A stretch of DNA of 64,000 nucleotides, taken from NCBI RefSeq assembly GCF_025398275.1, contig NZ_JAODOR010000001.1, forward strand, positions 124,001 through 188,000. Reading direction: 5' to 3'. Shown piece by piece: positions 1 to 8,535 of this stretch. The stretch comes from Microbacterium memoriense. Lineage in GTDB: Bacteria > Actinomycetota > Actinomycetes > Actinomycetales > Microbacteriaceae. The notes under the pieces are model-generated. The model did not search any database, had not been told where the DNA came from, and saw only the letters and a list, made by a program, of their open reading frames with translations. Within the stretch, counting starts at the first letter, position 1. Every line of letters starts with the position of its first letter. A program made the translations under genes and the position numbers.

Positions 1-1
1 C

Positions 2-1384
2 CTCAAGCACGCGGGTACTCCGTGGGAGCTCGGTCTTGCCGAGACGCAGCAGACGCTCATGCTCAACGACATGCGCGATCGCGTCGTCGTGCAGGCCGAC
101 GGTCAGCTCAAGACCGGACGCGATGTCATCATCGCCGCGCTCCTGGGCGCGGAGGAGTTCGGGTTCGCGACGACGGCACTTGTCGTCGAGGGATGCATCA
201 TGATGCGCGTCTGCCATTTGGACACCTGCCCCGTGGGTGTGGCGACGCAGAACCCGGTGCTGCGCGCGCGGTTCTCGGGAAAGCCCGAGTTCGTCGTGAA
301 CTTCATGGAGTTCATCGCGCAGGAAGTTCGCGAATACCTTGCCGAGCTCGGGTTCCGCAGCCTCGAGGAGGCGGTCGGCCACAACGAACTGCTCGACGTG
401 AACGGCGCGATCGAGCACTGGAAGGCCAGCGGCCTGGACCTCACGCCGATCCTGGAGGGTCCCGCCTTCGCACCCGACGTGCCGCGACGCAACACCCGCC
501 ACCAGGACCACGAACTCGAGCAGCACTTCGATGTACCGCTGATCGAGCAGGCTCAGGACGTCATCGCCCACGGCGGGCACTTCGAGGTCTCGTTGCCGAT
601 CCGCAACACGGAGCGTGCCGTCGGCACGATGCTCGGCAACCGGGTGACGCTGGCGCACGGCCAGAACGGCCTGCCGACCGGCTCGATCGAAGTGAACCTC
701 ACGGGCTCCGCCGGTCAATCGTTCGGTGCCTTCCTGCCCGCCGGGATCACCCTGCGTCTTGAGGGGGACTCGAACGACTACGTCGGCAAGGGTCTCTCCG
801 GGGGCCGGATCGTCGTCCGTCCGCCTCGGGAGGCGAGCTTCGACGCCGCGCAGAACGTCATCGCCGGAAACGTCATCGGATACGGCGCGACGCAGGGAAG
901 CATGTTCCTCCGCGGTGTCGTGGGGGAGCGGTTCCTCGTCCGCAACTCCGGTGCGACGGCGGTCGTGGAGGGTGTGGGCGACCACGCACTCGAGTACATG
1001 ACGGGCGGATTGGCCATCATCCTCGGGACGACCGGGCGCAACCTCGGCGCCGGGATGTCGGGCGGAACGGCCTACGTCTACAAGCTCGATCACAGTCTCG
1101 TCAACCGCGAAGCGCTCACCACGGGCGAGCTCGAGCTGCTCGAGCTCGGATCGGGTGACGTGGAAATCCTCCGCGACCTGCTCGAGCAGCACGTCGCCGA
1201 GACCGAGTCGGCGCTGGCTGCCGGCATCCTGGACGATTTCGAGGCCGAGGCCGCGAACTTCGTCCGTGTCCTGCCGCGCGACTACGCCGCGGTCCTACAG
1301 ACCCGTCAGGACGCGGTCGCTGAGGGGCTCGACCCCGATGGTGACATCGTCTGGACCCGCATCATGGAGGTGACCGGTGGCTGA
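2..1384 (+). CDS. gltB: Glutamate synthase large subunit, C-terminal part (5' end outside window)
   Basis: The reading frame is open from the first bases of the window, so only the last 460 residues are present. GltB hydrolyses glutamine and passes the ammonia to 2-oxoglutarate on its FMN/3Fe-4S centre, making glutamate together with GltD. The visible part begins in the FMN-binding synthase domain. Cysteines at visible residues 65, 71 and 76 ([16 protein letters not shown]) match the 3Fe-4S ligands of the family. The rest is the glycine-rich GXGXG right-handed helix domain (for example [17 protein letters not shown]). Its stop overlaps the gltD start by 8 bp, so the two are translationally coupled. 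Confidence 0.97.
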   Translation, partial: LKHAGTPWELGLAETQQTLMLNDMRDRVVVQADGQLKTGRDVIIAALLGAEEFGFATTALVVEGCIMMRVCHLDTCPVGVATQNPVLRARFSGKPEFVVNFMEFIAQEVREYLAELGFRSLEEAVGHNELLDVNGAIEHWKASGLDLTPILEGPAFAPDVPRRNTRHQDHELEQHFDVPLIEQAQDVIAHGGHFEVSLPIRNTERAVGTMLGNRVTLAHGQNGLPTGSIEVNLTGSAGQSFGAFLPAGITLRLEGDSNDYVGKGLSGGRIVVRPPREASFDAAQNVIAGNVIGYGATQGSMFLRGVVGERFLVRNSGATAVVEGVGDHALEYMTGGLAIILGTTGRNLGAGMSGGTAYVYKLDHSLVNREALTTGELELLELGSGDVEILRDLLEQHVAETESALAAGILDDFEAEAANFVRVLPRDYAAVLQTRQDAVAEGLDPDGDIVWTRIMEVTGG

Positions 1385-2843
1385 TCCCAAAGGCTTCCTG
1401 AAAGTCACCGAGCGCGAGCTCCCCGCGCGTCGGCCCGTTCCCGTCCGCATCATGGACTGGAAAGAGGTGTACGAACCGGGGGACACCGCGGTCCTGCGCC
1501 GCCAGGCAGGGCGCTGCATGGATTGCGGCATCCCGTTCTGCCACAAAGGGTGCCCGCTGGGCAACCTCATCCCCGAGTGGAACGATCTCATGTGGCGTGG
1601 CGAGGGTCGCGCGGCGATCGAGCGTCTCCACTCCACGAACAATTTCCCCGAATTCACCGGACGCCTGTGCCCGGCACCGTGTGAGAGTTCGTGCGTGCTG
1701 GGTATCAACCAGCCCGCCGTCACGATCAAGCAGATTGAAGTCTCGACGATCGACGAGGCGTTCGCGCACGGGTGGGTCGAGCCCGAGCCCCCCGGGCGCC
1801 TCACCGGCAAGACGATTGCCGTCGTCGGATCCGGCCCCGCCGGACTCGCCGCCGCGCAGCAGCTCACGCGCGCCGGACACACGGTCGCCGTGTATGAGCG
1901 TGACGACCGGATCGGCGGACTGCTGCGCTACGGGATCCCCGACTTCAAGATGGAGAAGCGCCACATCGAGACGCGGTTGCGTCAGATGCAGGACGAGGGC
2001 ACGCGCTTCCGCGCCGGTGTCGAGATCGGTGTCGACATCACGTGGGACGATCTGCGGGCCCGGTACGACGCGGTCGTGATCGCGACCGGATCGACGCTGC
2101 CGCGTGACCTTGCGATCCCTGGTCGCGACCTCGCCGGTGTGCACTTCGCGATGGAATACCTCATCGAATCCAACAAGGCCGTCGCCGGAGATCAGGTGCC
2201 GCACCAGATCCACGCCGAAGGCAAGCACGTCGTCGTGATCGGTGGCGGTGACACTGGCGCCGACTGCATCGGCACCGCGCACCGCCAGGGCGCGCTGAGC
2301 GTCACGAACCTCGCGATCGGCCAGCAACCACCCAACGAGCGTCCCGGTCACCAACCGTGGCCGATGGACCCGAACGTGTTCGAGATCTCGTCTGCGCACG
2401 AAGAGGGCGGAAAGCGCACCTACCTGGCTTCGACGGTCGAGTTCCTCGCCAACGATGCCGGCGAAGTACGCGCCGTCCGTGTGGCCGAGACCGAATTCGT
2501 CGACGGGCGCCGCGTCCCCAAGAGCGGCACCGAGCATGAGATCCCGGCCGACCTCGTCCTGATCGCGATGGGTTTCACCGGCCCGGAGCGCAGCACCCTC
2601 GACGAGCAACTCGGTACCGTGTTCAGTGGCCGCGGCAATGTCGATCGCGGAGACGACTACCAGTCGACCGCCCCCGGCGTTTTCGTTGCCGGTGACGCCG
2701 GCCGTGGCCAGTCCTTGATCGTCTGGGCGATTGCGGAGGGCCGTGCGGCTGCCGCCGCCGTGGACGAATACCTCATGGGGCGTACGACCCTGCCGTCGCC
2801 CGTCGCTCCGCGCGACGTGGCCATCGGCCTTCTCCCCGCGTAG
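1377..2843 (+). CDS. gltD: Glutamate synthase small subunit
   Basis: GltD (488 aa) is the FAD- and NADPH-binding subunit that feeds electrons to GltB. The N-terminus has the cysteine clusters of the two 4Fe-4S centres ([17 protein letters not shown] near residues 47-63, [12 protein letters not shown] near 100-111). A dinucleotide fold follows ([15 protein letters not shown] near 150), then a second one for NADPH ([11 protein letters not shown] near 287). The C-terminal [17 protein letters not shown] is the usual FAD-contact motif. Full family length. The start overlaps the end of gltB by 8 bp. Confidence 0.97.
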   Translation: MADPKGFLKVTERELPARRPVPVRIMDWKEVYEPGDTAVLRRQAGRCMDCGIPFCHKGCPLGNLIPEWNDLMWRGEGRAAIERLHSTNNFPEFTGRLCPAPCESSCVLGINQPAVTIKQIEVSTIDEAFAHGWVEPEPPGRLTGKTIAVVGSGPAGLAAAQQLTRAGHTVAVYERDDRIGGLLRYGIPDFKMEKRHIETRLRQMQDEGTRFRAGVEIGVDITWDDLRARYDAVVIATGSTLPRDLAIPGRDLAGVHFAMEYLIESNKAVAGDQVPHQIHAEGKHVVVIGGGDTGADCIGTAHRQGALSVTNLAIGQQPPNERPGHQPWPMDPNVFEISSAHEEGGKRTYLASTVEFLANDAGEVRAVRVAETEFVDGRRVPKSGTEHEIPADLVLIAMGFTGPERSTLDEQLGTVFSGRGNVDRGDDYQSTAPGVFVAGDAGRGQSLIVWAIAEGRAAAAAVDEYLMGRTTLPSPVAPRDVAIGLLPA

Positions 2844-2894
2844 GCTGAAAACCATCCCCGATAAACCGAAAAACGACCGACCGGAGTCAGTGAA

Positions 2895-4343
2895 GTGAGA
2901 CGCGCGAAGATCGTCGCCACCCTCGGTCCCGCCACATCCACGTACGAGATGGTTCGCGCCATCATCGACGCGGGTGTAGACGTGACACGATTCAACCTCA
3001 GCCACGGCGACTATGCCGAGCACGATGCCCGATGGGCGAACGTGCGCAAGGCCGCAGACGATGCGGGGCGCGCTGTCGCCATCCTCGTCGACCTGCAGGG
3101 CCCCAAGATCCGACTCGGCAAGTTCGCCGCCGGACCCCACCATCTCGCCGTCGGCGATGTGTTCAAGATCACGACGGACGACATCCTCGGCACCCAGGAG
3201 ATCGTCTCGACGACCTTCAAGGGCCTGCCCGGCGATGTCGCGCCCGGCGACCAGCTGCTGATCGACGACGGCAAGGTCCGCGTCGAGGTCACGGCTGTGG
3301 ACGGCCCCGTCGTGACGACGAAGGCCCTCGTGGCCGGTGCCGTCTCGAACAACAAGGGCATCAACCTGCCCGGTGTCGCCGTGAGCGTCCCCGCACTCTC
3401 CGACAAGGACGAAGCCGACCTCCGCTGGGGTCTGCAGCACGGGTGCGACCTCGTCGCCCTGTCGTTCGTGCGTAACGCCGCGGACGTCACCCGAGTGCAC
3501 GAGATCATGGCGGAGGAGGGCCGCAAGGTCCCGGTGATCGCCAAGATCGAGAAGCCGCAGGCCGTCGACAACCTCGAAGAGATCATCGACGCCTTCGACG
3601 GCATCATGGTCGCTCGTGGCGACCTTGGTGTCGAGCTTCCGCTGGAGGCCGTGCCGATCGTGCAGAAGCGTGCGGTCGAGCTCTGCCGCCGGATGGCGAA
3701 GCCCGTCATCGTCGCGACGCAGATGCTCGAGACGATGATCGAGAACCCTGTCCCGACTCGCGCCGAGACCAGCGACGTCGCCAACGCGGTGCTCGACGGA
3801 GCGGACGCGGTCATGCTCTCCGGCGAGACCAGCGTCGGCAAGTACCCGGTCGGGGTCGTCGAGACCATGGCCCGGATCGTCGCGTCGACAGAGGAGCACG
3901 GCCTCGACCGCATCCCGCCCGTGACGGCGCGTCCTCGGACGCAGGGGGGCATCATCACGCTCGCCGCGAATGAAGTGGCCGAGTTCGTCGAGGCGAAGTA
4001 CATCTGCATCTTCACCGAGTCCGGCGACACGGCGCGGCGCATGTCGCGTCTGCGCCCCGGGATCCCCATGATGGCGTTTGCCGCCGACCCGGCGATCCGT
4101 CGCCGTATGGCGCTCACGTGGGGTGTGCAGTCGACGCTCGTCGAGCACGTCGCCCACACCGACCTGATGTTCCTGCAGGTGGACGACTTCTTCCTCGGCA
4201 ACGGCCTCGCCGCCGAGGGGGACAAGGTCGTCGTGATTTCCGGTTCCCCTCCAGGAATCGAAGGAACCACCAACGACATCCGTATCCACCGGATCGGGGA
4301 CGCCGTGCACGGCAAGGCGCCGATCTACAAGGCCGAGGCCTGA
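2895..4343 (+). CDS. pyk: Pyruvate kinase
   Basis: Converts phosphoenolpyruvate and ADP to pyruvate and ATP, the last step of glycolysis. The 482 aa protein starts with the typical RRAKIVATLGPAT. The Mg/K-binding and catalytic segment is VPVIAKIEKPQAVDNLEEI, followed by GIMVARGDLGVELP and MLSGETSVGKYP. The C-terminal allosteric domain is complete. The GTG start at 2895 is the only one compatible with the conserved N-terminus. The preceding 50 bp after gltD hold no evident strong terminator. A strong hairpin at 4358-4400 ends the transcript. Confidence 0.97.
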   Translation: MRRAKIVATLGPATSTYEMVRAIIDAGVDVTRFNLSHGDYAEHDARWANVRKAADDAGRAVAILVDLQGPKIRLGKFAAGPHHLAVGDVFKITTDDILGTQEIVSTTFKGLPGDVAPGDQLLIDDGKVRVEVTAVDGPVVTTKALVAGAVSNNKGINLPGVAVSVPALSDKDEADLRWGLQHGCDLVALSFVRNAADVTRVHEIMAEEGRKVPVIAKIEKPQAVDNLEEIIDAFDGIMVARGDLGVELPLEAVPIVQKRAVELCRRMAKPVIVATQMLETMIENPVPTRAETSDVANAVLDGADAVMLSGETSVGKYPVGVVETMARIVASTEEHGLDRIPPVTARPRTQGGIITLAANEVAEFVEAKYICIFTESGDTARRMSRLRPGIPMMAFAADPAIRRRMALTWGVQSTLVEHVAHTDLMFLQVDDFFLGNGLAAEGDKVVVISGSPPGIEGTTNDIRIHRIGDAVHGKAPIYKAEA

Positions 4344-4357
4344 CACGCGGATAGGTG

Positions 4358-4400
4358 AAGGGCGGATGCCGGGGGAGACCCGGGCATCCGCCCTTCTTGT
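4358..4400. terminator. Strong bidirectional terminator after pyk / tRNA-Leu
   Basis: Arms AAGGGCGGATGCCGGG (4358-4373) and CCCGGGCATCCGCCCTT (4379-4395) pair over about 16 bp with one bulged base and a short loop, followed by a T-rich stretch on the + strand. It lies between the convergent pyk gene and tRNA-Leu and can serve both. Confidence 0.8.
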
Positions 4401-4403
4401 TCG

Positions 4404-4486
4404 TGCCGGTGGTGGGAGTCGAACCCACACGACCTTTCGGTCAACCGAGTTTGAGTCGGTCGCGTCTGCCATTCCGCCACACCGGC
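4404..4486 (-). tRNA. tRNA-Leu(CAA)
   Basis: The reverse strand reads GCCGGTGTGGCGGAATGGC at the 5' end and closes with ...CCACCGGC plus an A discriminator. The anticodon arm is ACCGA-CTCAAAC-TCGGT, giving anticodon CAA (reads UUG). A variable arm longer than in class I tRNAs and the GGTTCGACTCC T-arm fit a class II leucine tRNA of 83 nt. CCA is not encoded. Its promoter region overlaps that of the divergent regulator gene at 4521. Confidence 0.93.
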
Positions 4487-4508
4487 CTGTGCCTCATCGA
4501 CGATACCG

Positions 4509-4514
4509 TAGGAT
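4509..4514 (+). promoter_or_regulatory. -10 box of leaderless pdtaR-like gene
   Basis: TAGGAT ends 6 nt before the GTG at 4521, so transcription would begin at or next to the start codon. On the other strand TACGGT (4505-4510) overlaps it and may serve the tRNA. Confidence 0.6.
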
Positions 4515-4520
4515 TCAAAG

Positions 4521-5141
4521 GTGACTGAGCAGGAACTGACCCCGCCGCCTTCGGCAAACGCCCCGCGACGCGTCGTCGTCGCCGAGGACGAATCGCTGAT
4601 CCGCCTGGACATCGTCGAAATTCTCCGCGACAACGGCTTCGATGTCGTCGGTGAGGCCGGTGATGGCGAGACCGCTGTGCAGCTGGCAACCGAGCTTCGT
4701 CCCGATCTCGTGATCATGGATGTGAAGATGCCCATTCTCGATGGCATCAGCGCCGCCGAGAAGCTCTCGAAGAACCATGTGGCGCCGGTCGTCCTCCTGA
4801 CGGCGTTCAGCCAGAAGGAGCTCGTCGAGCGGGCGAGTGAAGCGGGAGCCCTGGCGTACGTCGTCAAGCCGTTCACGCCGAACGACCTGCTGCCCGCGAT
4901 CGAGATCGCCCTGGCTCGCTACGAGCAGATCATCACGCTCGAGGCCGAGGTCGCCGACATGGTCGAGCGCTTCGAGACCCGCAAGCTCGTCGACCGCGCC
5001 AAGGGCCTCCTGAACGAGAAGATGGGTCTCAGCGAGCCTGAGGCCTTCCGCTGGATCCAGAAGGCGTCGATGGACCGTCGCCTGACGATGCAGGACGTCG
5101 CGAAGGCGATCATCGAGCAGCTCTCCCCGAAGAAGGGCTGA
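4521..5141 (+). CDS. pdtaR: ANTAR-domain response regulator (PdtaR family)
   Basis: A 206 aa two-component regulator acting on RNA. Residues 18-135 are a receiver domain with acidic pocket ED at 22-23, phosphoacceptor D67 in LVIMDVKMP, and the conserved lysine in YVVKPF. Residues 140-200 are an ANTAR RNA-binding domain (FETRKLVDRAKGLLNEKMG, then SEPEAFRWIQKASMDRRLT). In mycobacteria the orthologue is phosphorylated by PdtaS and acts by antitermination at paired hexaloop hairpins. No partner kinase is next to it here, as is usual for this orphan regulator. The start is probably leaderless. Confidence 0.92.
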   Translation: MTEQELTPPPSANAPRRVVVAEDESLIRLDIVEILRDNGFDVVGEAGDGETAVQLATELRPDLVIMDVKMPILDGISAAEKLSKNHVAPVVLLTAFSQKELVERASEAGALAYVVKPFTPNDLLPAIEIALARYEQIITLEAEVADMVERFETRKLVDRAKGLLNEKMGLSEPEAFRWIQKASMDRRLTMQDVAKAIIEQLSPKKG

Positions 5142-5188
5142 GTCGGCTCCTCGCCCGCCTGTGAAGACTCACGGGTGAGGTGAGGATG

Positions 5189-5209
5189 CCGCGCGAGCTA
5201 GGCGCGCGG
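5189..5209. terminator. Hairpin between convergent pdtaR and thioesterase
   Basis: CCGCGCG (5189-5195) and CGCGCGG (5203-5209) form a perfect 7-bp stem with a 7-nt loop that includes the TAG stop of the thioesterase. There is no clear U tract, so termination is only likely. Confidence 0.4.
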
Positions 5210-5632
5210 GAGATCCTTGATCATGTTCGTGATGCGGATCGTCGAGCAGCGCCGGCCCTGATCGTCGGAGACGACGATCTCATGCACCGTGATGCTCCGC
5301 CCGAGATGGACCGGGGTGCAGACACCGGTCACGACGCCACTGGTCGCCGAGCGCGTGTGCGTCGCGTTGATGTCGACACCGACGGCGAGGCGTCCGGGCC
5401 CGGCGTGGAGGTTCGCCGCCATCGAGCCGAGCGATTCGCCGAGCACGACGTATGCCCCGCCGTGCATGAGCCCGACGGGCTGTGTATTGCCTTCGACGGG
5501 CATGGTCGCGACGGCGCGATCGACGGAGAACTCGCTGAGCTCGAGGCCCATCTTCTCCGCCAGGGCGCCCATGCCGCGCTGCATGGCCCACGCGAAGCCG
5601 TCGGTATCGGTGGGTGTGTACTCAGCGGTCAT
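5198..5632 (-). CDS. Hotdog-fold thioesterase (PaaI family)
   Basis: A 144 aa single hotdog domain of the PaaI/acyl-CoA thioesterase type. Family marks are the LMHGGAYVVLGESLGSMAA segment on the central helix (residues 57-75) and GVDINATHTRSATSGVVTG on the following strands. Members cleave aryl- or acyl-CoA thioesters. The substrate cannot be read from the sequence. GAAGGTGAACG precedes the ATG as a ribosome-binding site. It diverges from polA over a 66-bp gap. Confidence 0.88.
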   Translation of the reverse strand: MTAEYTPTDTDGFAWAMQRGMGALAEKMGLELSEFSVDRAVATMPVEGNTQPVGLMHGGAYVVLGESLGSMAANLHAGPGRLAVGVDINATHTRSATSGVVTGVCTPVHLGRSITVHEIVVSDDQGRRCSTIRITNMIKDLPRA

Positions 5633-5685
5633 CGTTCACCTTCGGGCGCGTCTGTGCGGGGATTTCCGGTGTCGGCACCCGCGTC

Positions 5686-5691
5686 TAGAGT
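5686..5691 (+). promoter_or_regulatory. -10 box of polA
   Basis: TAGAGT lies 7 nt before the GTG start at 5699, which gives a leaderless or near-leaderless transcript. Confidence 0.55.
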
Positions 5692-5698
5692 TGCTTAG

Positions 5699-8338
5699 GT
5701 GACGGACTCCGGAAAGCCTACCCTCCTCGTCGTCGACGGCCACTCGCTGGCGTATCGGGCGTTTTTCGCGCTCCCGGTCGACAACTTCACCACGAAGGAC
5801 GGTCAGCACACCAACGGGATCTACGGGTTCCTGTCGATGTTCGTGAACCTCGTCAAAGCGGAAAGGCCGACGCATCTCGCGGTCGCATTCGACACGTCGC
5901 GCCATTCCTTCCGCACTGACGTGTACCCGGAGTACAAGGCAACCCGCTCTGAGTCGCCCTCCGAGTTCAAGGGCCAGATCCCGCTCCTGCAGGAGTGCCT
6001 GGCGGCGATGAACGTCACGGTCCTCACGAAGGCAGGTGTCGAAGCTGACGACATCCTCGCGACTCTCGCCACGCAGGGTGCGGAGCAGGGCTTCGACGTG
6101 TTGGTCTGCTCGGGGGACCGTGACACGATCCAGCTCGTCACCGACGACGTCACACTTCTCTACCCGAGCGTGCAGGGCGTTTCGCAGCTCAAGCGCTACA
6201 CCCCCGACGCCGTCGTCGAGAAGTACGGGCTTCCCCCGGCGAACTATCCGGACATCGCCGCACTGGTGGGTGAGACGAGCGACAACCTGCCCGGAGTCCC
6301 GAAGGTGGGAGAGAAGACCGCCGTCAAGTGGCTCACGCAGTGGGGCACGCTCGACGCGCTGATCGAGAATGCCGAGAAGATCCCCGGCGTCGTCGGCGGA
6401 AATCTCCGCGAGCACCTCGATGACGTTCGACGCAACCGGTCGCTGAACGCGCTGCTGCGTGATGTCGAGCTGCCAGCCGGACCGGCCGATCTCACCCTGC
6501 AGTCCGTCGACGCGCAGGCCGTGCGCGACATCTTCGCCCGGCTCGAGTTCAAGACGCTCCTCCCGCGCGTGTTCGAGGCGATCGGCGCCGACGCCGAGGA
6601 GGTTGCCGCATCGGCTCCACCCGCGGTCGTCGCGCCGCCCCCCGCCGAGCTCGATGGTCCCGGTCTCGCGACGTGGGTCGCCGGCCACACCGGGGAGATC
6701 GCGCTGACCGTCACGGTCGCCGGCGGTCTGCCCGCCCGCATCGGCGTGGCCACGGCCGACGCCGCAGCCGAAGCGACCTGGTCGGATGTCGTGGCCAGTT
6801 CCCTGGCCGAGTGGCTCACCGGCAGTGCTCCGAAGGTCATCGCCGACGCCAAACCGCAGGTCAAGGCGCTTCGACGTGCGGGCCTGCGCCTGGGCGGACT
6901 CGCGTTCGATCCAGTTCTCGCCGGGTGGCTCCTGCGGCCGAGCTTCCCCGACAAGGGGCTCGCGGATCTCGTCGACCGCTATCTCGATGAGAAGCTCCCT
7001 GAAGCCGATCCGACGCAACTGGTGCCCGAGACCGAGGGAGCGACCGCGGGACAACTCTCGTGGTACAGCCTCCGTGTCGCGGCGGCTGTCCGCGCGGAGC
7101 TGCCGGCTCCGCTCGCGACGGTCCTGAGCGACATCGAACTGCCGACACTCGACGCTCTGGCAGACATGGAACTCGCCGGGGTCGCGGTCTCGCACGAGAA
7201 GCTGTCGTCATTCTCCGCAGAGCTCGGGGCGCGGTCGGAGACGGTCGCACAACAGGCTTTCGCCGAGATCGGTCGAGAGGTGAACCTCGGTTCGCCCAAG
7301 CAACTGCAGGACGTGCTCTTCGAACAGCTCGAGCTCCCCAAGACGCGCAAGACGAAGACCGGCTACTCGACGGATGCGGCCGTCCTGGCCGATCTGCAGG
7401 AGTCGCATCCGCATCCGTTCCTGGATCTGCTGTTGCAGCACCGTGAGGCGACCAAGTTGCGGCAGATCATCGAGTCGCTCGACGGCGCCATCGGCGTAGA
7501 CGCGCGGGTGCACACCACCTACGTGCAGACCGGCAGTCAGACCGGGCGGCTGTCGAGTACTGACCCGAACCTGCAGAACATTCCGATCCGCAACGAGGAG
7601 TCCCGCCGGATTCGCGCGGCGTTCGAAGTCGGATCCGAGTTCGAGACGCTGCTCACGGCGGACTACTCGCAGATCGAGATGCGCATCATGGCGCACCTCT
7701 CCGGCGATGCGGGGCTCGTGGAGGCCTTCAATTCGGGGGAGGACCTCCACCGCTTCGTGGGTGCCCGAGTCTTCGGTGTCGAACCGGCCGATGTGACCCC
7801 GGCGATGCGGACGAAGGTCAAGGCGATGTCGTACGGCCTGGTCTACGGGCTCAGCGCGTTCGGCCTGTCCAAGCAGCTGCGCATTGAGCAGTCCGAGGCG
7901 AAGCTGCTCATGACGGAGTACTTCGCGCGATTCGGCGCGGTCCGCGACTACCTCCGCTCGTCGGTCGAGCAAGCGCGCATCGACGGCTACACCGAGACGA
8001 TCTTCGGTCGCCGGCGCCCGTTCCCCGATCTCGCGAGCCCGAATCGAGTCCTGCGAGAGAACGCCGAGCGCGCCGCACTGAACGCCCCGATCCAGGGGAG
8101 CGCAGCGGACATCATGAAGATCGCTCTGTTCCGCATCCACGACGAGTTGCGCACCGGCGGACTGTCCTCTCGCGTGCTCCTGCAGATCCACGATGAGCTC
8201 GTCGTCGAGGTCGCGTCGGGGGAGTGGGACGATGTCGAACGCATCGTCCGCGACCGCATGGGCGATGCCGCTGACCTGACCGTGCCGCTCGACGTGCAGA
8301 TCGGCCGCGGCGCGAACTGGGACATCGCGGGCCACTGA
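5699..8338 (+). CDS. polA: DNA polymerase I
   Basis: Repair and Okazaki-fragment-processing polymerase, 879 aa. Residues 1 to about 300 are the 5'-3' nuclease (VVDGHSLAYRAFFALP, CSGDRDTIQLV, GEKTAVKWL). The middle domain has the 3'-5' exonuclease fold position but lacks the DxE catalytic motif, as in other actinobacterial PolA. The polymerase domain has motif A (LLTADYSQIEMRIMAHLSGD), motif B (KAMSYGLVYGLSAFGLS) and motif C (LQIHDELVVEV). The GTG at 5699 follows a TAGAGT -10 box by 7 nt and is the start that gives the conserved N-terminus. Confidence 0.97.
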   Translation: MTDSGKPTLLVVDGHSLAYRAFFALPVDNFTTKDGQHTNGIYGFLSMFVNLVKAERPTHLAVAFDTSRHSFRTDVYPEYKATRSESPSEFKGQIPLLQECLAAMNVTVLTKAGVEADDILATLATQGAEQGFDVLVCSGDRDTIQLVTDDVTLLYPSVQGVSQLKRYTPDAVVEKYGLPPANYPDIAALVGETSDNLPGVPKVGEKTAVKWLTQWGTLDALIENAEKIPGVVGGNLREHLDDVRRNRSLNALLRDVELPAGPADLTLQSVDAQAVRDIFARLEFKTLLPRVFEAIGADAEEVAASAPPAVVAPPPAELDGPGLATWVAGHTGEIALTVTVAGGLPARIGVATADAAAEATWSDVVASSLAEWLTGSAPKVIADAKPQVKALRRAGLRLGGLAFDPVLAGWLLRPSFPDKGLADLVDRYLDEKLPEADPTQLVPETEGATAGQLSWYSLRVAAAVRAELPAPLATVLSDIELPTLDALADMELAGVAVSHEKLSSFSAELGARSETVAQQAFAEIGREVNLGSPKQLQDVLFEQLELPKTRKTKTGYSTDAAVLADLQESHPHPFLDLLLQHREATKLRQIIESLDGAIGVDARVHTTYVQTGSQTGRLSSTDPNLQNIPIRNEESRRIRAAFEVGSEFETLLTADYSQIEMRIMAHLSGDAGLVEAFNSGEDLHRFVGARVFGVEPADVTPAMRTKVKAMSYGLVYGLSAFGLSKQLRIEQSEAKLLMTEYFARFGAVRDYLRSSVEQARIDGYTETIFGRRRPFPDLASPNRVLRENAERAALNAPIQGSAADIMKIALFRIHDELRTGGLSSRVLLQIHDELVVEVASGEWDDVERIVRDRMGDAADLTVPLDVQIGRGANWDIAGH

Positions 8339-8339
8339 C

Positions 8340-8372
8340 CACCGGCGCCCGCCCGACGGCCCGGTGCCGGTG
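8340..8372 (+). terminator. Possible polA terminator hairpin
   Basis: CACCGGCGCC (8340-8349) and GGTGCCGGTG (8363-8372) pair at 9 of 10 positions with a 13-nt loop just after the polA stop. There is no U tract. The remaining sequence up to the -10 box at 8523 shows nothing else I can identify. Confidence 0.4.
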
Positions 8373-8522
8373 CTCGGCGGCGATCGCGACCGCGCGCGCG
8401 TCATCCGGCTGATATTGCTCCTATCGCGCCCGGGTACCGCGATCCGAGCCGGACGAACCACCGCCCGCACTCAACCGGCGGGAGGCGCGATCCACACCCC
8501 TGCGGACGGATACCGTGCGTCG

Positions 8523-8528
8523 TAGGCT
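8523..8528 (+). promoter_or_regulatory. -10 box of leaderless DUF885 gene
   Basis: TAGGCT is followed after 7 nt by the ATG at 8536. It argues against the upstream in-frame GTG at 8515, which would lie before the transcription start. Confidence 0.6.
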
Positions 8529-8535
8529 CGTACGC

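Noticed and set aside
1362..4472. Very long open frame on the reverse strand (over 1000 codons) opposite gltD and pyk.
   Set aside because: It is the mirror of GC-rich codon use in two well-supported genes; its translation is low-complexity and charged, with no recognisable domain. Similar long mirrors lie opposite helY (24852-27656) and the helicase at 38833.
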